A DNA stretch of 64,000 bases from Acorus gramineus (GCA_030737835.1 CM060847.1:3066484-3130483); one strand, 5' to 3'; positions 1 through 12,909 are shown, counted from the stretch's first letter. The notes: generated by a model from the letters alone, not told the origin. A program made the numbers and translations.

Positions 1-89
1 TGGTGTTTTTAGGGGGTTATATGGATTTTAAGAACAATCAGGGGGTTATATGCATTTCAATCAGTTTACAGGGGGTTATATGGATTTTT
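1..89. repeat. Right end of a Mutator-type MITE, cut by the window edge
   Basis: The stretch repeats the phrase GGGGGTTATATGGAT three times with small changes and ends in GGATTTTTCC. This matches the right arm of the complete element at 31102-31588, which ends in TATATGGATTTTTCCC. Only one arm lies in the window, so a target duplication cannot be tested. Family assignment is by analogy with the complete copy. Confidence 0.5.
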
Positions 90-367
90 CCTATTATTAT
101 ATTATTATATATATTATATAAATAATAAAAAATTTAAAAAGTCCACCACAACTGACGAGTTATAACCCTGCCACGTAGGCGACACAAAGAAAACAAAAAT
201 CGTCCGCAGAACCGAAATGTCTCGTTTCACGAACTTCTCGCCCCTCGAGAAATAAAATATAAAAGTATTTTTTCATATATACCCCTATAAATCTCATTTT
301 ATCAAAATTCCTCTGTTTAGTTATTTTAATCCATATCTCAAATACCCTCAAAATGATACCCTTACTA

Positions 368-640
368 GAGCATCTTTAATCTTATACCTAAATATGTATC
401 CAAACTTAAATTTGAGTAAAAATCACTAAAAAATATCTTCAATCATTTATCCATACTCATAACAAATAAAGTTTTATCTAAACTTTTACCTAAATTTTCA
501 ATGGTTATTTTTTTTTTCAACTCCACATTTTTTAAAAGATTTGAATAAAGCACAAAGTAATAAAATACACACCATATCAAATGAAGTTTTTACTCAAATT
601 TTTAATAATATTCAGGTAGAGGTTTGATACAGTTTCATAA
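368..640. repeat. Dispersed AT-rich repeat, GAGCATC type
   Basis: The segment starts GAGCATCTTTAATC and shares long phrases (CTAAATTTTCAATGG, CACAAAGTAA) in the same order with the repeat at about 50200-51745. The start resembles the GAGCATCTCTAAC terminus of the element at 56018-56616. I could not fix the right end. The rest of 90-660 is plain AT-rich spacer with no gene seen. Confidence 0.45.
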
Positions 641-992
641 AGGATACATTGGTAATATAGAAGTGTTTGAGGGACATATATAAACAAACCGCAAAAAAAC
701 AAACTCCCACCTGCCGACAGTCCACGATCCCCGCCTTACATAACAGTCACTCCAACTCTCCATCACAACCGTCCATCAAAAACGTAAAACTCCCAAAAAA
801 AACCCGCATATAATATAATATCATCACCGCAGGTAACCAGAAACCGAGAAAACAAAAACGAAAAACACGCCAGGGGGGAGAGTATAAAAAGGGATAAGGC
901 AAGACGAGGGTCTGATTTTTTGTTTTTTTTCCGTTTTTGGAAGGGTGAGAGGATCCGGTGGGCCTTTCCATTTTCGTCGTGTTTTTGTGTGT

Positions 993-1076
993 ATATAAAT
1001 AGCGCCGAACACCTGAGAAGACCCCAAAAAAAAAAAAAAACTTAAATCAAAAGAAGAAAAAACAAAATTAGGGTTT
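993..1076 (+). promoter_or_regulatory. TATA box and leader with telo-box of the exonuclease gene
   Basis: TATATAAATAG sits at about 993-1002, and an expected transcript start would lie near 1025. A TAGGGTTT telo-box (1069-1076), common in leaders of plant housekeeping genes, follows. A non-coding first exon probably ends at 1142 with a GT donor (AAAG then GTTAGA). That would splice to 2219, just before the start codon. Assignment is from position and motif only. Confidence 0.5.
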
Positions 1077-2238
1077 ATATATATCAAATTCGTTAGTCTT
1101 CGTTTCTCTCTCTGGTTCAATAGCTTGAAAGTAGCTTGAAAGGTTAGATTTCTGTGTCTGAATTTTTTTTTTTGACGTTTTTGTCAATCGATTGGATTAT
1201 ATGATTCTAGTTCTCTGTTCTTCATTTTTTTTTATATTTTTTTTTGAATATTTTACTTATTTTAAGAAATTTTTAGATATATAAACGTGTAATTGTTTAC
1301 TCTGGATATCTGCATTGCGTGATTTTGTATTTTTTTTTGTTTCGATCAGTGTATCAGATGCTGGAAGCTCTGTTTTGTTTTGTTTTGTTTTGAACTTTTA
1401 ATTGTTTAATTTTTTTTTTTAAATCGGTATGTGAAATCTTTTTTTTTTTTTGAAATCTTGTATTTGAGAGCTAGATAGTTCAATATAACATGATTTTCGC
1501 ATGTATAAACAATTTTTTTTTTTTTTTTACAAAAGATGATTGAAAGGTGCTTTATGATTTACAGAAATATTTGGGAATTTTGCATTTAGAATATGATGTT
1601 GTTTGTGAAATAATTTATTAATATTAATGTTTTATCGTATTTTACAAACAGTCAATGCTAACAATCCTAGTTACTGAGTAACTCTGAAATTTTTTGAATG
1701 TTCAAAAACGTTTAACGATCGGGGAACTCTTTGTATGTATTGACTGAATAAACTTTTGTTCGCTGAATTGCGTGTTTAGTGTCTTTGGGATCGGAGTATC
1801 CCTTTATTTTGGATGGTTTTAGTATATTATTCATAACTTAAGATTAACCCTCATTTTTTGTCGATGTCTTCACATTGATGTAGAAGTTTTTGTGCGTGCA
1901 TCTCGTATTTAATTATGTCTGTAGTTTTACTTATTTGGTATCATTTATGAGTGTACATTTATTGTACCGAATTGGAAACCTTGTCGAATATTTGACGTAC
2001 ATGAACTTCGTGATTATGCTAATGATCATAAATGAATATGAATCAGAAGAACTTATATTAGGAAATTTTTTGTGCATGGTTGCGATATAAGATGATTGGG
2101 TAATTTTTAGTACAAGCAACTTTAGATTGATGGAAATAAATAATTTAATCTTCTTTTTCAATACCTTATTTATGCTCTTACTTTTTTTTTTTGTGATGAT
2201 TTTTCCTTTGTTTTACAGGGAATTATTTTAGTTTTGGA

Positions 2239-5200
2239 ATGGGTTCAGGGGACGTGATTGTTTGGGATCAGGGGCACAAAGAGAAGTTTAATCAGCAGAA
2301 GTGGACTGTTTGTTTGCATGCTTTCACAGATTTATCTCATATCTCACCCGCCACTTTTGTATTCCTTTTGAAGGAGTGTTACATATGTGGTAAGTTGGTT
2401 TGCAATGATTTCCACATGTATGCCATGTGAGAATTCATATACAATGCGAGAATGATGGAATAGTATTATAATGTTGATTTTTTTGGGGGGTGGGGGTTAT
2501 TTTGATTATTTTTATGTGAAATCTAAATTAGCAATATCAACCCTTGTCCATTTGTTAGACGAGTTTTCCTGAGTTAATTCATCATTTTTTGCTTTCTTTG
2601 TTTAATATATTCATTTCACATGCATCACGGGCATGTTGACATGCCATGGGGGAGAAATAGTTGCCTGTGGGATTCATTGACCATAGTTTCACAAGAAGAG
2701 AATTATGGAATAAATGTTTATCATATTCTCTTTCATATAATTAGAAATTATCTCTGAAATATTTTTATGTTCTCCATTATATTGAGTTCGACCATATCTA
2801 ACATGTCATCCACATCATTTTGCATCTAGAGGGCCTTCTTATTGTATAATTAGGTCCCCCAACTGATGCATCAACTAATTTGTTATTTTATCCAGACTGT
2901 TATCAAAATATGTAACTGGTGGTGATTTAGTGATTATGAGCTTTGAGGGTTCATGATGTTCAAAATTGAAGGTGATATTGCATAGCTACAAATACTGTTT
3001 TCTTTGAACTGTCTTTTACTTTGTGATATATCATGCAGATTGGTTTATTCTATAGTAATTTGGTTCTCCTTAGTCTTTTTATTTGGAAAAAAAAAATTAA
3101 GGTGTTTTTTTAAATTCTTATATTATGCACTTTATATACTTCACGCTGACTATTTTTACAAATTTGTTGATCTTTGCCTTTCTGCATGCTTTAACAGTTT
3201 ACCCTTTTCCGTTGGCTGCTATGCAACTGTAGGGTTAAGCTGCTAAGACTTTTGTTATGTTTTTTAATAGTTTTTCCTCTGGTTTCTCGGTTGATAGGCA
3301 CAATTAAAGCAACAATGAAGTTCAAGGTGCTCCAAGAATATGTGGAGTTATCCCTGTACAACAAACCCCAATCGGGGCCTTGTTCATTCATCATACAGTG
3401 TTTGTATATCTTACCCTTGTTGGGGCCTGTATATACTGAAGGCTTCAGTCACCTGTTGCTTTCCTCTTTTCGTCGTTTTCGAAAGACGGAACCAATTCTT
3501 GCAGATGATTCCAAGTCCAAAAGGCTTGTTGCACAGTTATTTCTGGATGTTCTCGCTACCAGTATTGTCCATGAAGAGCGGATTCTTGTAAAGATTCTTG
3601 AAATTTTTGATATTGGATTGGAAGACATTGCTGAAGCATTATGTGGTTCCAAAGCGAATGATGCTGGTTTAGCCACGGCAATGGCATTTGTGGAACAGTA
3701 CATCTTCAGTTTTACAAAATCCCATTCTTATATGACTGCGGTCACTCTTCTAGAACGTTTTTCTATCCGCCTGTCAGGCCAATCTTTTCTTCTCAAAATG
3801 ATGGAAGACAATCAGTTCAAAGCAGCGGAGAAATGGGCAAAATTTATGGGGAAGCCGATGCTATGTTTGCTGATCCAGAAGTATCTGGACATGAAAATGC
3901 TAAAGCAAGCTTACAATCTTGTAAAACAGCATAAACTCAAGAAGGAATTTCCACATGTGAATCGTCTATACAAAGAAAGGTACTTTTTCTTATCCTGCTA
4001 AATTAGTCGTTGTTTCTTTCTTTGATTCTTGACCCCATCTAGCTTCTCTCTCATATATGCAGTTTAGTTAAGAAGCTAGTAGAGGAAGGATGCTGGGATG
4101 TTGCAGAGTTAAGCATTCAAAAAGATAGACAGCTTATTGAGTACCTGGTAACAGTATAATGCAGCAAACTTTAGCTATTCATGCGCATATAATGTTTGTG
4201 ATTTGGACTTGTTTGAATAACTGTTTGTACTCAGGATAAATATATTGCTGTCTTGGTTTTCATATGCCTTTGTAATGAATCTTTGCACTTTGTCAAAGAA
4301 TAATGTTAGGTACAATCCCAAATGCTTTTTAATTTTTTTTTTTAAATAGTAAACCTTGTCTGATGAGGTTATGCTTTAATGAAAAGTGTATATCGCTCCA
4401 TTTCGAATTGAATGGATCTATTTTTATCAAATGCAAAAAAATAAAAAATAAAAATAATGAGGTATGTACCTCACCTGAGGAGGTATATACCTCATTAGAT
4501 GGCTAACGAGGTATATGAGACTACATTTGGGGCTGTAAACAGTGCCCTTTGTTAAACATGTATCGTCTTTTATCAAAGAGAAAAAAAATAGGAAAGAGAA
4601 GAATAGTTTTTTTTATTATTATTATCAATGTTGGGTTTTTTCTCAAGCACGAAAATATTTGGCATCTTTCTGAAGGCCTGTTTTCGTGTCTTTGGTTCAA
4701 TTTTATAGATTTGAATTAATCCTGAAGGTTTAATTGGATTATTTCACACGCATTCTTGCAGTCGTATTTTTGACAATATCTGAAAATTGGATTTGGACAT
4801 TGTCATACTTTTGGGTATTGACTTATTAGTAGTTTTAAGGACTCCCATGTTCTTCCTGCTTTGGGCCCAGAAGTTTCGTATAAAACTTGCAATCGATTCA
4901 AACTTATTTCTGTTTTGAACTCTAACTAAGACTTGTTCATTTTTTGTAATATAATTAAAGGTGTATTTGGCTATGGAAGCTTGCTATACAGAGAAAGTTG
5001 ATGAATTATGTGATCGATACTCTCTTCAAGGTTTTGTCAATGATGCAGGTAGGGGAATTTGATGAATCTCTTATTAGACAAGGAGATAACACACACACGT
5101 AGTACAAACTTTTGCTTTCTGCGATATTGGTTTTCTGAAGTTGCAGTTTATTTTAAACATGTGTGAAGCATGATAATGTCCTGTGTGGAATAGTGCATTA

Positions 5201-7452
5201 ATTAATTGTATGAAGTAAGGTTACATATGAGGGGAAAAAAACCTGATGCAAATTATATCACATTACAAAAGCAATTTATATATAATTTTACATTTTATAC
5301 ATCTTGTTCCTCCCCTGGCCCCATGGAATGAGAATAATACTCTAGAGCCATTGGCCCATTTCCCATGTCACTGGCCAAGTTTTGCTTCTTTTAAACCCCC
5401 AACACATCACATGACAATGAAGAGTGTGTTTCCTGATGAATCTTTTCAATACCTCCTGATTTTCCTTAGTTTTTTTAAAAGATTACTCAGACGATGACAG
5501 TGGATAGAAGATGAAACTCGATCAGTATTGGGGCGTGGTGAGTCAGGGCGCATTTCTGTAGTTTCATGTGACCAAGTAAAACCACCATCATCCATGGGGT
5601 AGTTTCCCCATGCTCTAAATTGGCTTGATGTTAGAATGGAAAATCTGGCATCTGGTGCCTGGAGGTTGCTCTGTTAAATGGATAATTACATGCATTGGGA
5701 GCTTTTGGTTTGTATGACTAAAATACTTCATCAGCAATGGTGATCATCAAGCTACAGTAGATTAATACAATCGATATTTTACGAGATTTTAATTCCACTT
5801 AAGTAATTAGTTTACACGAGTAAAATGATACCTAGAATTTTGTTTTTTTAGTTTAATTCTGCTTTCTGTTACATTACCAACAGAGAGATGCAGTTCACTG
5901 TGGACATATATACTTCTTGTTTCTAGAAACCATGATTTCTCTATTTTCATATGCAGTTCCTCAAGTGAATCCCATTCAGGATCATTATTTGCATCACACT
6001 GAGTTGTCTTTGGAAGACATTGTATGGGTTGATGAAATTGATGGGCTGTGGAGTGCTACAAGCCACATTGAGGGGTGTAAAGTTATTGGACTGGATTGTG
6101 AGTGGAAGGCCAATTATGAAAAGGGGAGCAGGCCAAACAAGGTAATTATCAATTCAATTTTTCCTATTTACTTATGCATTGGTTATTTTTTTTGTCTTAC
6201 TTTAATTGTATTGGATCAATGAAATTCGTGGTTCTTTTTTAAAATTTTCTGGGAAGATTCTTGTGACCGGCAATTGTTCTTCAAATTAATGACAAACCAA
6301 ACATGTGAAATTGTACTTTGAGAAGAAAAAAAAAGGGTGGTTGAGTCCTTCCCGGTGGGAATGGCTCGAACTTTAGCAAATTGGGTTAGCATTAACAACA
6401 TGAAAACAAGTTATTATAAGGAGTTGCTTGCTTTTATATTTTAGGGATATATGAACTAAACTTTTGTCGGCATCTTCAGTTTAGTTTGGGGTTGGTCAAG
6501 TGCCAATCAAGCACATGTAATAAGCTGTATGATGTCTCAGGTATCAATTATGCAGATAGCTTCGGAGAAGAGAGCGTTCGTCTTTGACTTGATAAAGTTA
6601 TATGAAGATGAACCAAAAGCATTGAATAGCTGCTTTAAACGCATTTTGCAATCTCCCCAGATTTTGAAACTTGGTATATATTGCCTTCATTGTATTTTCA
6701 TATCAAATACATCATCAATCAAATGCCTAATGTGTACTCCTTGTTCTGTCAATTTGTAGGTTATAATTTGCAGTGTGATCTACACCACCTGTCATATTCC
6801 TATGGAGATTTGGAGTGTTTTAGGCACTTTGTAATGCTATTAGATATTCAGAAACTGTCTAAAGATCCAAGAGGTGGTTTATCTGCGCTAACACAGGTAT
6901 GTAAATAGAGAACAATCATGCGCTCTATTTTATTATTTGCTTTGGAGATATTTGTTTGCATGCTTCATTATCAAATATGTATGTCTTGTACCAGAAAATT
7001 TTAGGAGCTGGCTTGAACAAGACGAGGAGGAATTGCAACTGGGAGAAAAGGCCTTTAAGTCAAAATCAGGTTTGGTTCAACATCTTTTCCCGCTATTATC
7101 CGATGGATTGTCTTGTCTTCTTACTTGACTGTGTCAAAAATTTCTTTGTTTCGCATTTCCTTATAACCTGTATCAGATTAAATCATCTGAAACCAAATTG
7201 CATGTGCAGATAGAATATGCGGCCCTTGATGCTGCCGTCCTTGTTCACATATTCTATCATGTCCGTTTTCAACCACACCCCGTAGACTGCAAAGACGAGC
7301 GTGCCAAAATAGGGTGGAAATCTCATATTGTAAGTAATACAATTATTAGCTTTTGGTTGTCAATCTATGCTAAAATTTTATTCCTCAACTCATATCTTTA
7401 CATGCAGATTTCTTGGGCGGATAGCAATAAAGCGCGACAAGATACACATTGA
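2239..7452 (+). CDS. Mut7/EXD3-like 3'-5' exonuclease domain protein
   Basis: Coding exons: 2239-2389, 3298-3979, 4063-4147, 4961-5048, 5957-6141, 6541-6673, 6760-6896, 6995-7069, 7210-7329, 7408-7452. Phases agree at every join and give 566 aa. The C-terminal part is a DnaQ-like (DEDDy) 3'-5' exonuclease: Exo I is LDCEW (D382, E384), Exo II is GYNLQCDL (D448) and Exo III is EYAALD (Y515, D519). All catalytic acids are present. The N-terminal ~300 residues are helical and leucine-rich, like the leading region of Mut-7/EXD3 proteins. The closest family member I recall is Arabidopsis AT5G24340 (about 505 aa). A Mut7-C domain is not visible after the exonuclease. A role in small-RNA or RNA 3' trimming is inferred from the family. 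The start was chosen as the first ATG after the 5' intron acceptor at 2218. Confidence 0.88.
4303..4553. repeat. Copy of an unnamed ~250-bp dispersed repeat (intron of the exonuclease gene)
   Basis: It lies inside the intron 4148-4960. It opens with ATGTTAGGTACAATCCC and closes with GGGGCTGTAAACAGTGCCC. Its middle holds GAGGTATATACCTC, a short palindrome, and GATGGCTAACGAGG. The same order of phrases recurs at 8748, 10891, 11245 and, in reverse, near 17060 and 59215. Confidence 0.6.
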
Positions 7453-7911
7453 ACTCGAAAGGATATGGAGCAAAGATGCTGACATGAACTAACAAATTTT
7501 TTACAGATTTCAAAATATACTCTCTCTTTTAATTCCCATTCATCACCATTTGTATAAAAAAATTCATGGCATTGAACAATCTTGCTATGCTGTTCATTGG
7601 TGTGTTGTTCATATGTTGTGTTCTCAGACAGGAAAGAAAGCCTTTGGTTATAGTTCCAATATAAAGATAGTTGAGGTTACTGTTTTGAAACATTTCTCCT
7701 TTTTATGTGTTGGATGCTATCGTGTCAAAATGTTTTGACTGATGTGGTGTTGTTAAATCCTAAATTGATCATTTTTAAACATTTTAACTCTCAGTTTTCA
7801 AATTTACAAATCTTATAGTTATTTATCCATAATAAATTACATCTCAACCTAAACGTGGGTTAAGAGTCAAGGACTCACGCATGTATCTTAATTATGATCA
7901 TGATAGATGTT

Positions 7912-8461
7912 TTTTTTGTGTTTTTTTTTTTTTTTTTAAAGAAAGATAGATATTTACTATCCGATTTTATTAAGGGTGTTGGAAGGGGGGGGGGGGTGTT
8001 AATAGAAAGGAAAACCGAAAATTAACCAATACTCGATCTCTGGCAACTGGGTTAGAAGAGTCATCTGGACCCGAGTAATGCCTTACATCGTGCCGTTAGT
8101 GTGCCCGATCTGGATTGAAGAGCCCCTGCCGCCGCAATGAGCTGGTTCCAATTCTGAAGCCCTGCCCCAAACTCATCCCACATGTTCTTGTAGTGTGTGC
8201 GTGCTCCTTGAAAGAGTACCTCATTTCGAGTGCGACAGATCGCCTACGCTCCCGCTGGCACGATGGCTTGTGAGCATGTCGCCTGGCTTTCAACTGCTGC
8301 AGCCCTGTACATCTCCTTCCCTGCCTTTCAAAATGCCTCAATGTTCCGAAAGGAGATCGACAACCCAGTCTTTTGCCCGACGCAACCCAGAACCTCCTCA
8401 CAGACGCACTTGCAGAATAGATGAGCCAATTTTTTTGGGGCCGCCAAGCAAAACACACAGG
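7912..8461 (-). mobile_element. 5'-truncated LINE (L1 type), 3' end with zf-RVT domain
   Basis: On the minus strand the translation contains CVFCLAAPKKLAHLFCKC, the CxxC-H-C pattern of the reverse-transcriptase zinc-binding (zf-RVT) domain at the end of plant L1 ORF2. TRNEVLFQG follows, matching the usual xRNxxxF motif. The frame is interrupted by stop codons, so it is dead. The minus-strand 3' end is a poly(A) seen as T-runs at 7911-7937. The insertion is flanked by an exact 11-bp target duplication, TGATAGATGTT, at 7901-7911 and 8462-8472. Its local GC is much higher than its surroundings. Confidence 0.85.
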
Positions 8462-8747
8462 TGATAGATGTTACATGGGAAATAAAATATCAGTTTAATA
8501 ACTATAATTCAAAAAAAAAAAAAAAAAAAAAATCTTTTTTCAAACATCCAGCTATGATAGATTCCATAGAAGGAATATTTTTGTCTGAATTATTTGAGAA
8601 TCAAAACAAAAATAAAAATTTCAAATAAATTTTTTCAACAAAGAAAAGCAGAATGAACAACATCCATTGCCTTTACGTCAAAATTATGACCGTGAAATTG
8701 TCCAACTTTTCCGAGTGTGAATCATATATTATAATATTTAAGAGATA

Positions 8748-9012
8748 ATGTTACATCCAACTTCATTTTCAGTCTCAAATTTAGTCTACAAATGTTTTAA
8801 ATTTTTTAAAAATAATATACCTCATCTAATAAGGTACATATTTTTATAAAAAATGAAACATATATTTCAATGAATTGCATGGATGAATTTATAGAAAATA
8901 CAAAAAAATTCTTTTAAAATATATGCTTTGTTAACATGAGTATATGCGTCGATAGAAATTGATTGACACATGTATGACTGAAATTGGGATTGAAAATGGA
9001 CGGGTGTAACAG
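8748..9012. repeat. Copy of the unnamed ~250-bp dispersed repeat
   Basis: It begins ATGTTACATCC and ends GGACGGGTGTAACAGCG, so the two ends are inverted repeats of roughly ATGTTACACCCG. The interior has ACCTCATCTAATAAGG and ATTGCATGGATGAATTTA, shared with the copy at 11245. No coding capacity is seen. Confidence 0.6.
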
Positions 9013-10129
9013 CGCCCATATTCAATTATTGACTATAAAGTCTACTGAGTATCATTTTTAGTGGGACCCAACAGAAAGACTCATCATACTGGCAAAATAA
9101 TATAGAAGTCCTTCACATGAATAAACTCATTTACAATATCCCTGGTTTACGGGGAAAAAAAAGAGGTAGGCGCAAGAACTTTTGGGTCACAAAACTCAAA
9201 AAGGTAAGGATGGAGGACCTTTTCGTAAATGCGCCCCAAACGTGGCGGCTAATAAGTAATAACAGACAGCAAAAGCTAAAAAACAGAACGCGCAACGGTC
9301 TTTGAGAAGAAAAGGGAAGGGAAGAGAAAAACGAGTTTCTGCCCGCCAATAAGTCCAACCTGTCTAGATACGCTCACCTCCTTTGATTTTTTTTTTTTTT
9401 TTTTTTTCAATCCAATTTACAGCCAGTCATGTTACGGCGAACGCAGAGCTAAACACATCCTAAGCATTGAAACTCTAATATATAACTAAAATATTTTTAT
9501 TATCATTTTTTTTTGAAACATAATAGCTATTTGATTAACTCGATTCAGTTAAATTGAGACCTTTTATACTTGAATTTTTGCAATCTAATATAGTTTATAC
9601 TTTATTATATTAATATATATTCTATTATTAAATTTATTCAATAATTCATTTTTTTAAAAAAATATGCTTAAGAAGAATCAAAAGATTTTTGATAAAAAAA
9701 GCGACGAGAAACTTAAACGCAATCTGTCCATATTTTTATGAAAAATATTATTATAAATTATAAAATATTTATTTTAATAAAATGAATAATATAATGTATA
9801 AAAAATAAAAATAAAAATCACCAACATATATAACTCGATGTAACGAGTGAGCGGAGGGACCGACGAAAAGTGTAACATAGCGTGCCGAGGTGTAAAGTGA
9901 ATACTACATTGAACGGAGTACACGTTCTCTGGTCCTTCCAACGTGTCAATGCCACTGGAGGGCAATATCGTCATTTCGTAATAAAACGATCACAGAAACC
10001 GTAAAAACACGGCGACCCCGAAAATAAACCAAAACCATTCAAACCCAAAACACACTCTCTAAAAAAAAAAAAAAAAAGGCATTCAAAACCAAAAGAAGTC
10101 CCTCAAAAGAAAAACAAATTCTCCCTCAA
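9013..10129. other. Intergenic spacer upstream of the DUF3511 gene
   Basis: AT-rich spacer with poly-T and poly-A runs. I recognise no gene or clear repeat. The last ~100 bp, with A-runs and CT-rich stretches, are probably the leader of the gene starting at 10130. Confidence 0.4.
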
Positions 10130-10495
10130 ATGGCCGATTACGATCGGTCCGGCTACCGATCCGGCTACAGGGGCTACGGAGGAGGCCGGAAACTCGAGAT
10201 CGTGAGCGGAAAGTCCTTCAGCGCCTCCTCCGCCGCCTCCTACGGCGGAGGGGGATACCCGACCGGGCGGTTCTACGACCCTCCCCTTCCTCTTCCGCCC
10301 GTCCGTCCGCCGAAACCGACGACGACGTCGTCTTCGGCGATCAGGTCGTGGAGCTTGAGCGATCCGGAACTCAAGCGGCGGAGGAGGGTCGCCGGTTACA
10401 AGGCGTACTCGGTGGAGGGGAAGGTGAAGGCCTCGCTGAGGAAGAGCTTTCGATGGATCAAGATCAAGTGTTCCGGGCTCGTCCATGGCTGGTGA
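10130..10495 (+). CDS. DUF3511 domain protein
   Basis: Single exon, 121 aa. The conserved block is the last ~45 residues: WSLSDPELKRRRRVAGYKAY, then VEGKVKASLRKSF, then RWIKIKCSGLVHGW. This is the DUF3511 signature of small plant proteins. The N-terminal half is Gly/Ser/Tyr-rich and then proline-rich (residues ~45-65), so probably disordered. The C-terminal block is strongly basic. The start codon is the only in-frame ATG upstream of the domain, and the length fits the family (about 100-130 aa). The gene is GC-rich against an AT-rich background. Function is unknown; nothing nearby suggests a pathway. Confidence 0.9.
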   Translation: MADYDRSGYRSGYRGYGGGRKLEIVSGKSFSASSAASYGGGGYPTGRFYDPPLPLPPVRPPKPTTTSSSAIRSWSLSDPELKRRRRVAGYKAYSVEGKVKASLRKSFRWIKIKCSGLVHGW

Positions 10496-10890
10496 GGGCA
10501 AAATGGGAAAAACAGTGGAAAAAAGAGGGGAGGTTTGTTGAGATGAATCGATGATGGTGGTGATGGACGGTGGAGATGGTATTATATTTTTTACTCTGAC
10601 ATAAATGCCCTTGATTGGAGAGTATATTTACCTCTCTTTGTTTTTTTTTTTTTTGTTTTAATGTGGTTTATAAATGATTCGATATTACAGGAATAACGTA
10701 ATATTTGGTTGGAGTGTCGGAAATCATGAAAATATCGCGTTTTTTTTATTGTTTTGTGGGTGTAAATAAAAAATTGTGAAATTAAGTGTGTTTTGTCAAT
10801 TGTTGTTAGTCTACCGTTGGTTTTCTATAGAAAGCTTTGGCGTTGGTCTTTGGTCGTTTGTGTTGGACTTACTTAAAATAATCCAAGATA

Positions 10891-11155
10891 ATGTTAGGAC
10901 AACCCTTAATTGTAAAATATAGTTAGTACGTGTTTTAATTTTTTAAATATAATAAAATTTGTCTAATGAGATATATGTTTTGATGAAAAATATATACATT
11001 TTATTTTGAATTGAATGATCTTATTTTTAATAAGTGTAAATTTTTTTATCGAGATATAACTTGTTGGAGGTGTATACCTTGCTGGATGGTTAACAAGTAA
11101 CAAGATATATAAGACTGTATTTGAGACTGTAAAACAGAGTAAGTGTAATAACACC
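10891..11155. repeat. Copy of the unnamed ~250-bp dispersed repeat
   Basis: It opens ATGTTAGGACAACCC and closes near AGTGTAATAACACCC. It shares TCTAATGAGATATATG, TTTTGAATTGAATGATC and GATGGTTAACAAG with the copy at 4303, in the same order. It lies only 90 bp from a second copy at 11245. Confidence 0.6.
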
Positions 11156-11244
11156 CGTCTTAATAATAGTATGCGCTTTTTAAACAATAAGGAAATAAGG
11201 AATCATATTGGATAGGTAAAAACTAGATGATTTTATGTGTGAAA

Positions 11245-11497
11245 ATGTTATGTTCGGTCCTTTATCCAACCATAATTCTAGTCGACACATATTTTGATTT
11301 TTTTTACAAAAAATAGCATACATCATCTAATGAGATATGTATTTTTATATATAAAAAAATGAATTATATATTTTAATTAATTGCATAGATTCATTTTAAA
11401 AAATGTAAAAAATTTCTAAAACAAGACATATATCTTGTTAATGCTATTGAGATAAATAAAACTATAATTGGAGCTACAAAAAGGACCGAGTGTAGCA
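11245..11497. repeat. Copy of the unnamed ~250-bp dispersed repeat
   Basis: Left end ATGTTATGTTCGGTCC, right end GGACCGAGTGTAGCA. The ends are good inverted repeats of each other, so this copy best defines the family's termini. The middle contains CATCATCTAATGAGATATG and AATTGCATAGATTCATTTT. Confidence 0.65.
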
Positions 11498-11952
11498 GAG
11501 CTCTTTTATCTATGGATCTTATTATACTTGTTTTATTAGAAATTATAGTTTGAAATTAAATAAGAACAAACTCTATGCACGTTACTAGATATTATTGTCA
11601 TTTTTTTTTATTGTAACCTAGGAAAGTATAACCATTAAAATTCTTGTTGTCCAACTAAACAATATTTTTTTTTTTATAAGTAAGTTTATTATCAACTCTT
11701 ATATGCTTATAAAATGGGGGCTTGGGCAATGATCAACTTTGAAGGAGAGTTTAGAAACATTATGATTCAAATGGCAGCTAGAAACAAAAATTGATACACA
11801 CAATCTCCGTTACATAGCTGTTTGCAATCACACATGGGTACATATATTTTATTAGGTGAATTATGTCTTTAAATTTTTTTTACATTTTAAAAATTGATCC
11901 ATTCAATTTGTTTGAGCATATATTTAGCCTTTTATGAAAATATAAATATCTT

Positions 11953-12909
11953 GGGTTAAAGACATCTAAGTCCCTACAAACATGGAAAAATCCATATAAG
12001 TCCCTACTAAAATTAAGACAGACGTACGAGTCCCTGAAAATTCAGAAAAATCCAATTATCATCCCTGAGTTAAATTTCCATCCAAATGTAACGGAATATT
12101 CTTAGAATATTCCATCACATATAATTGTGTAGACATTGAAGTCCTTATAAACAGTCATAAAGACAAATTAATCCATGCAAAAGATAAAATTGCCCCTAAA
12201 AAACTTTTACATTAAATTGTGTATATATTGTAGTCCCTATAAATAATCATAAAGATAAATTAGTCCCCGCAAAAGACAAAATTGTCCTTGAAAAACTTTT
12301 ACATATAATTGAATAGACATTACAGTCCTTATAAACAATCGTAAAGACAAATTGGTCCCTCTAAAAGACAAAAATACCCTTGAAGGATTTTTACATTTAA
12401 TTGTGCAGACATTGCAATTTAAAAATTAAATACCCTCTAAAATACTGCAATTTCTACACAATTAAATGTAAAAATTCTTCAGGGGCATTTTTGTCTTTTA
12501 CATGTACCAATTTGTCTTTACGATTATTTATAAGGACTGTAATGTCTATCCAATTAAATGTAAAAATCTTTCAGGGGCAATTTTATCTTTTGCAAGGACT
12601 AATTTGTCTTTATGATTGTTTACAGAGACTGCAATATGTACACAATTTAATGTAAAAGTCTTTTAGGGGCAATTTTATCTTTTGCAGGGACTAATTTGTC
12701 TTTATGACTGTTTATAAGGACTTCAACGTCAACACAATTATATGTGACAGAATATTCTGGGAATATTCCGTTAAGTTTGGATGGAAATTTAACTCAGGGA
12801 TGATAATTAGGTTTTTCTGAGTTTTCAGGGACTCGTACGTCTGTCCTAATTTTAGTAGGGACTTATATAGATTTTTTCATGTTTGTAGAGACTTAGATGT
12901 CTTTAACCC
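11953..12909. mobile_element. Non-autonomous Mutator-type foldback element, 957 bp
   Basis: The ends are long inverted repeats: GGGTTAAAGACATCTAAGT on the left and its complement on the right. The arms pair for several hundred bases around a centre near 12430. It is flanked by a perfect 9-bp target duplication, AAATATCTT (11944-11952 and 12910-12918), the length typical of the Mutator superfamily. Each arm holds about three tandem ~90-100-bp subrepeats built on TAAAGACAAATT, AAAAGACAAAAT and TTTTTACAT. It has no coding capacity, so transposition in trans is inferred. Confidence 0.88.

Noticed and set aside
5246-5497. 83-aa open frame inside the exonuclease gene
   Set aside because: Lies wholly in the intron 5049-5956 and has no conserved motif.
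8096-8458. 120-aa minus-strand open frame
   Set aside because: Not the LINE coding frame; the zinc-binding motif is in another frame that is interrupted.
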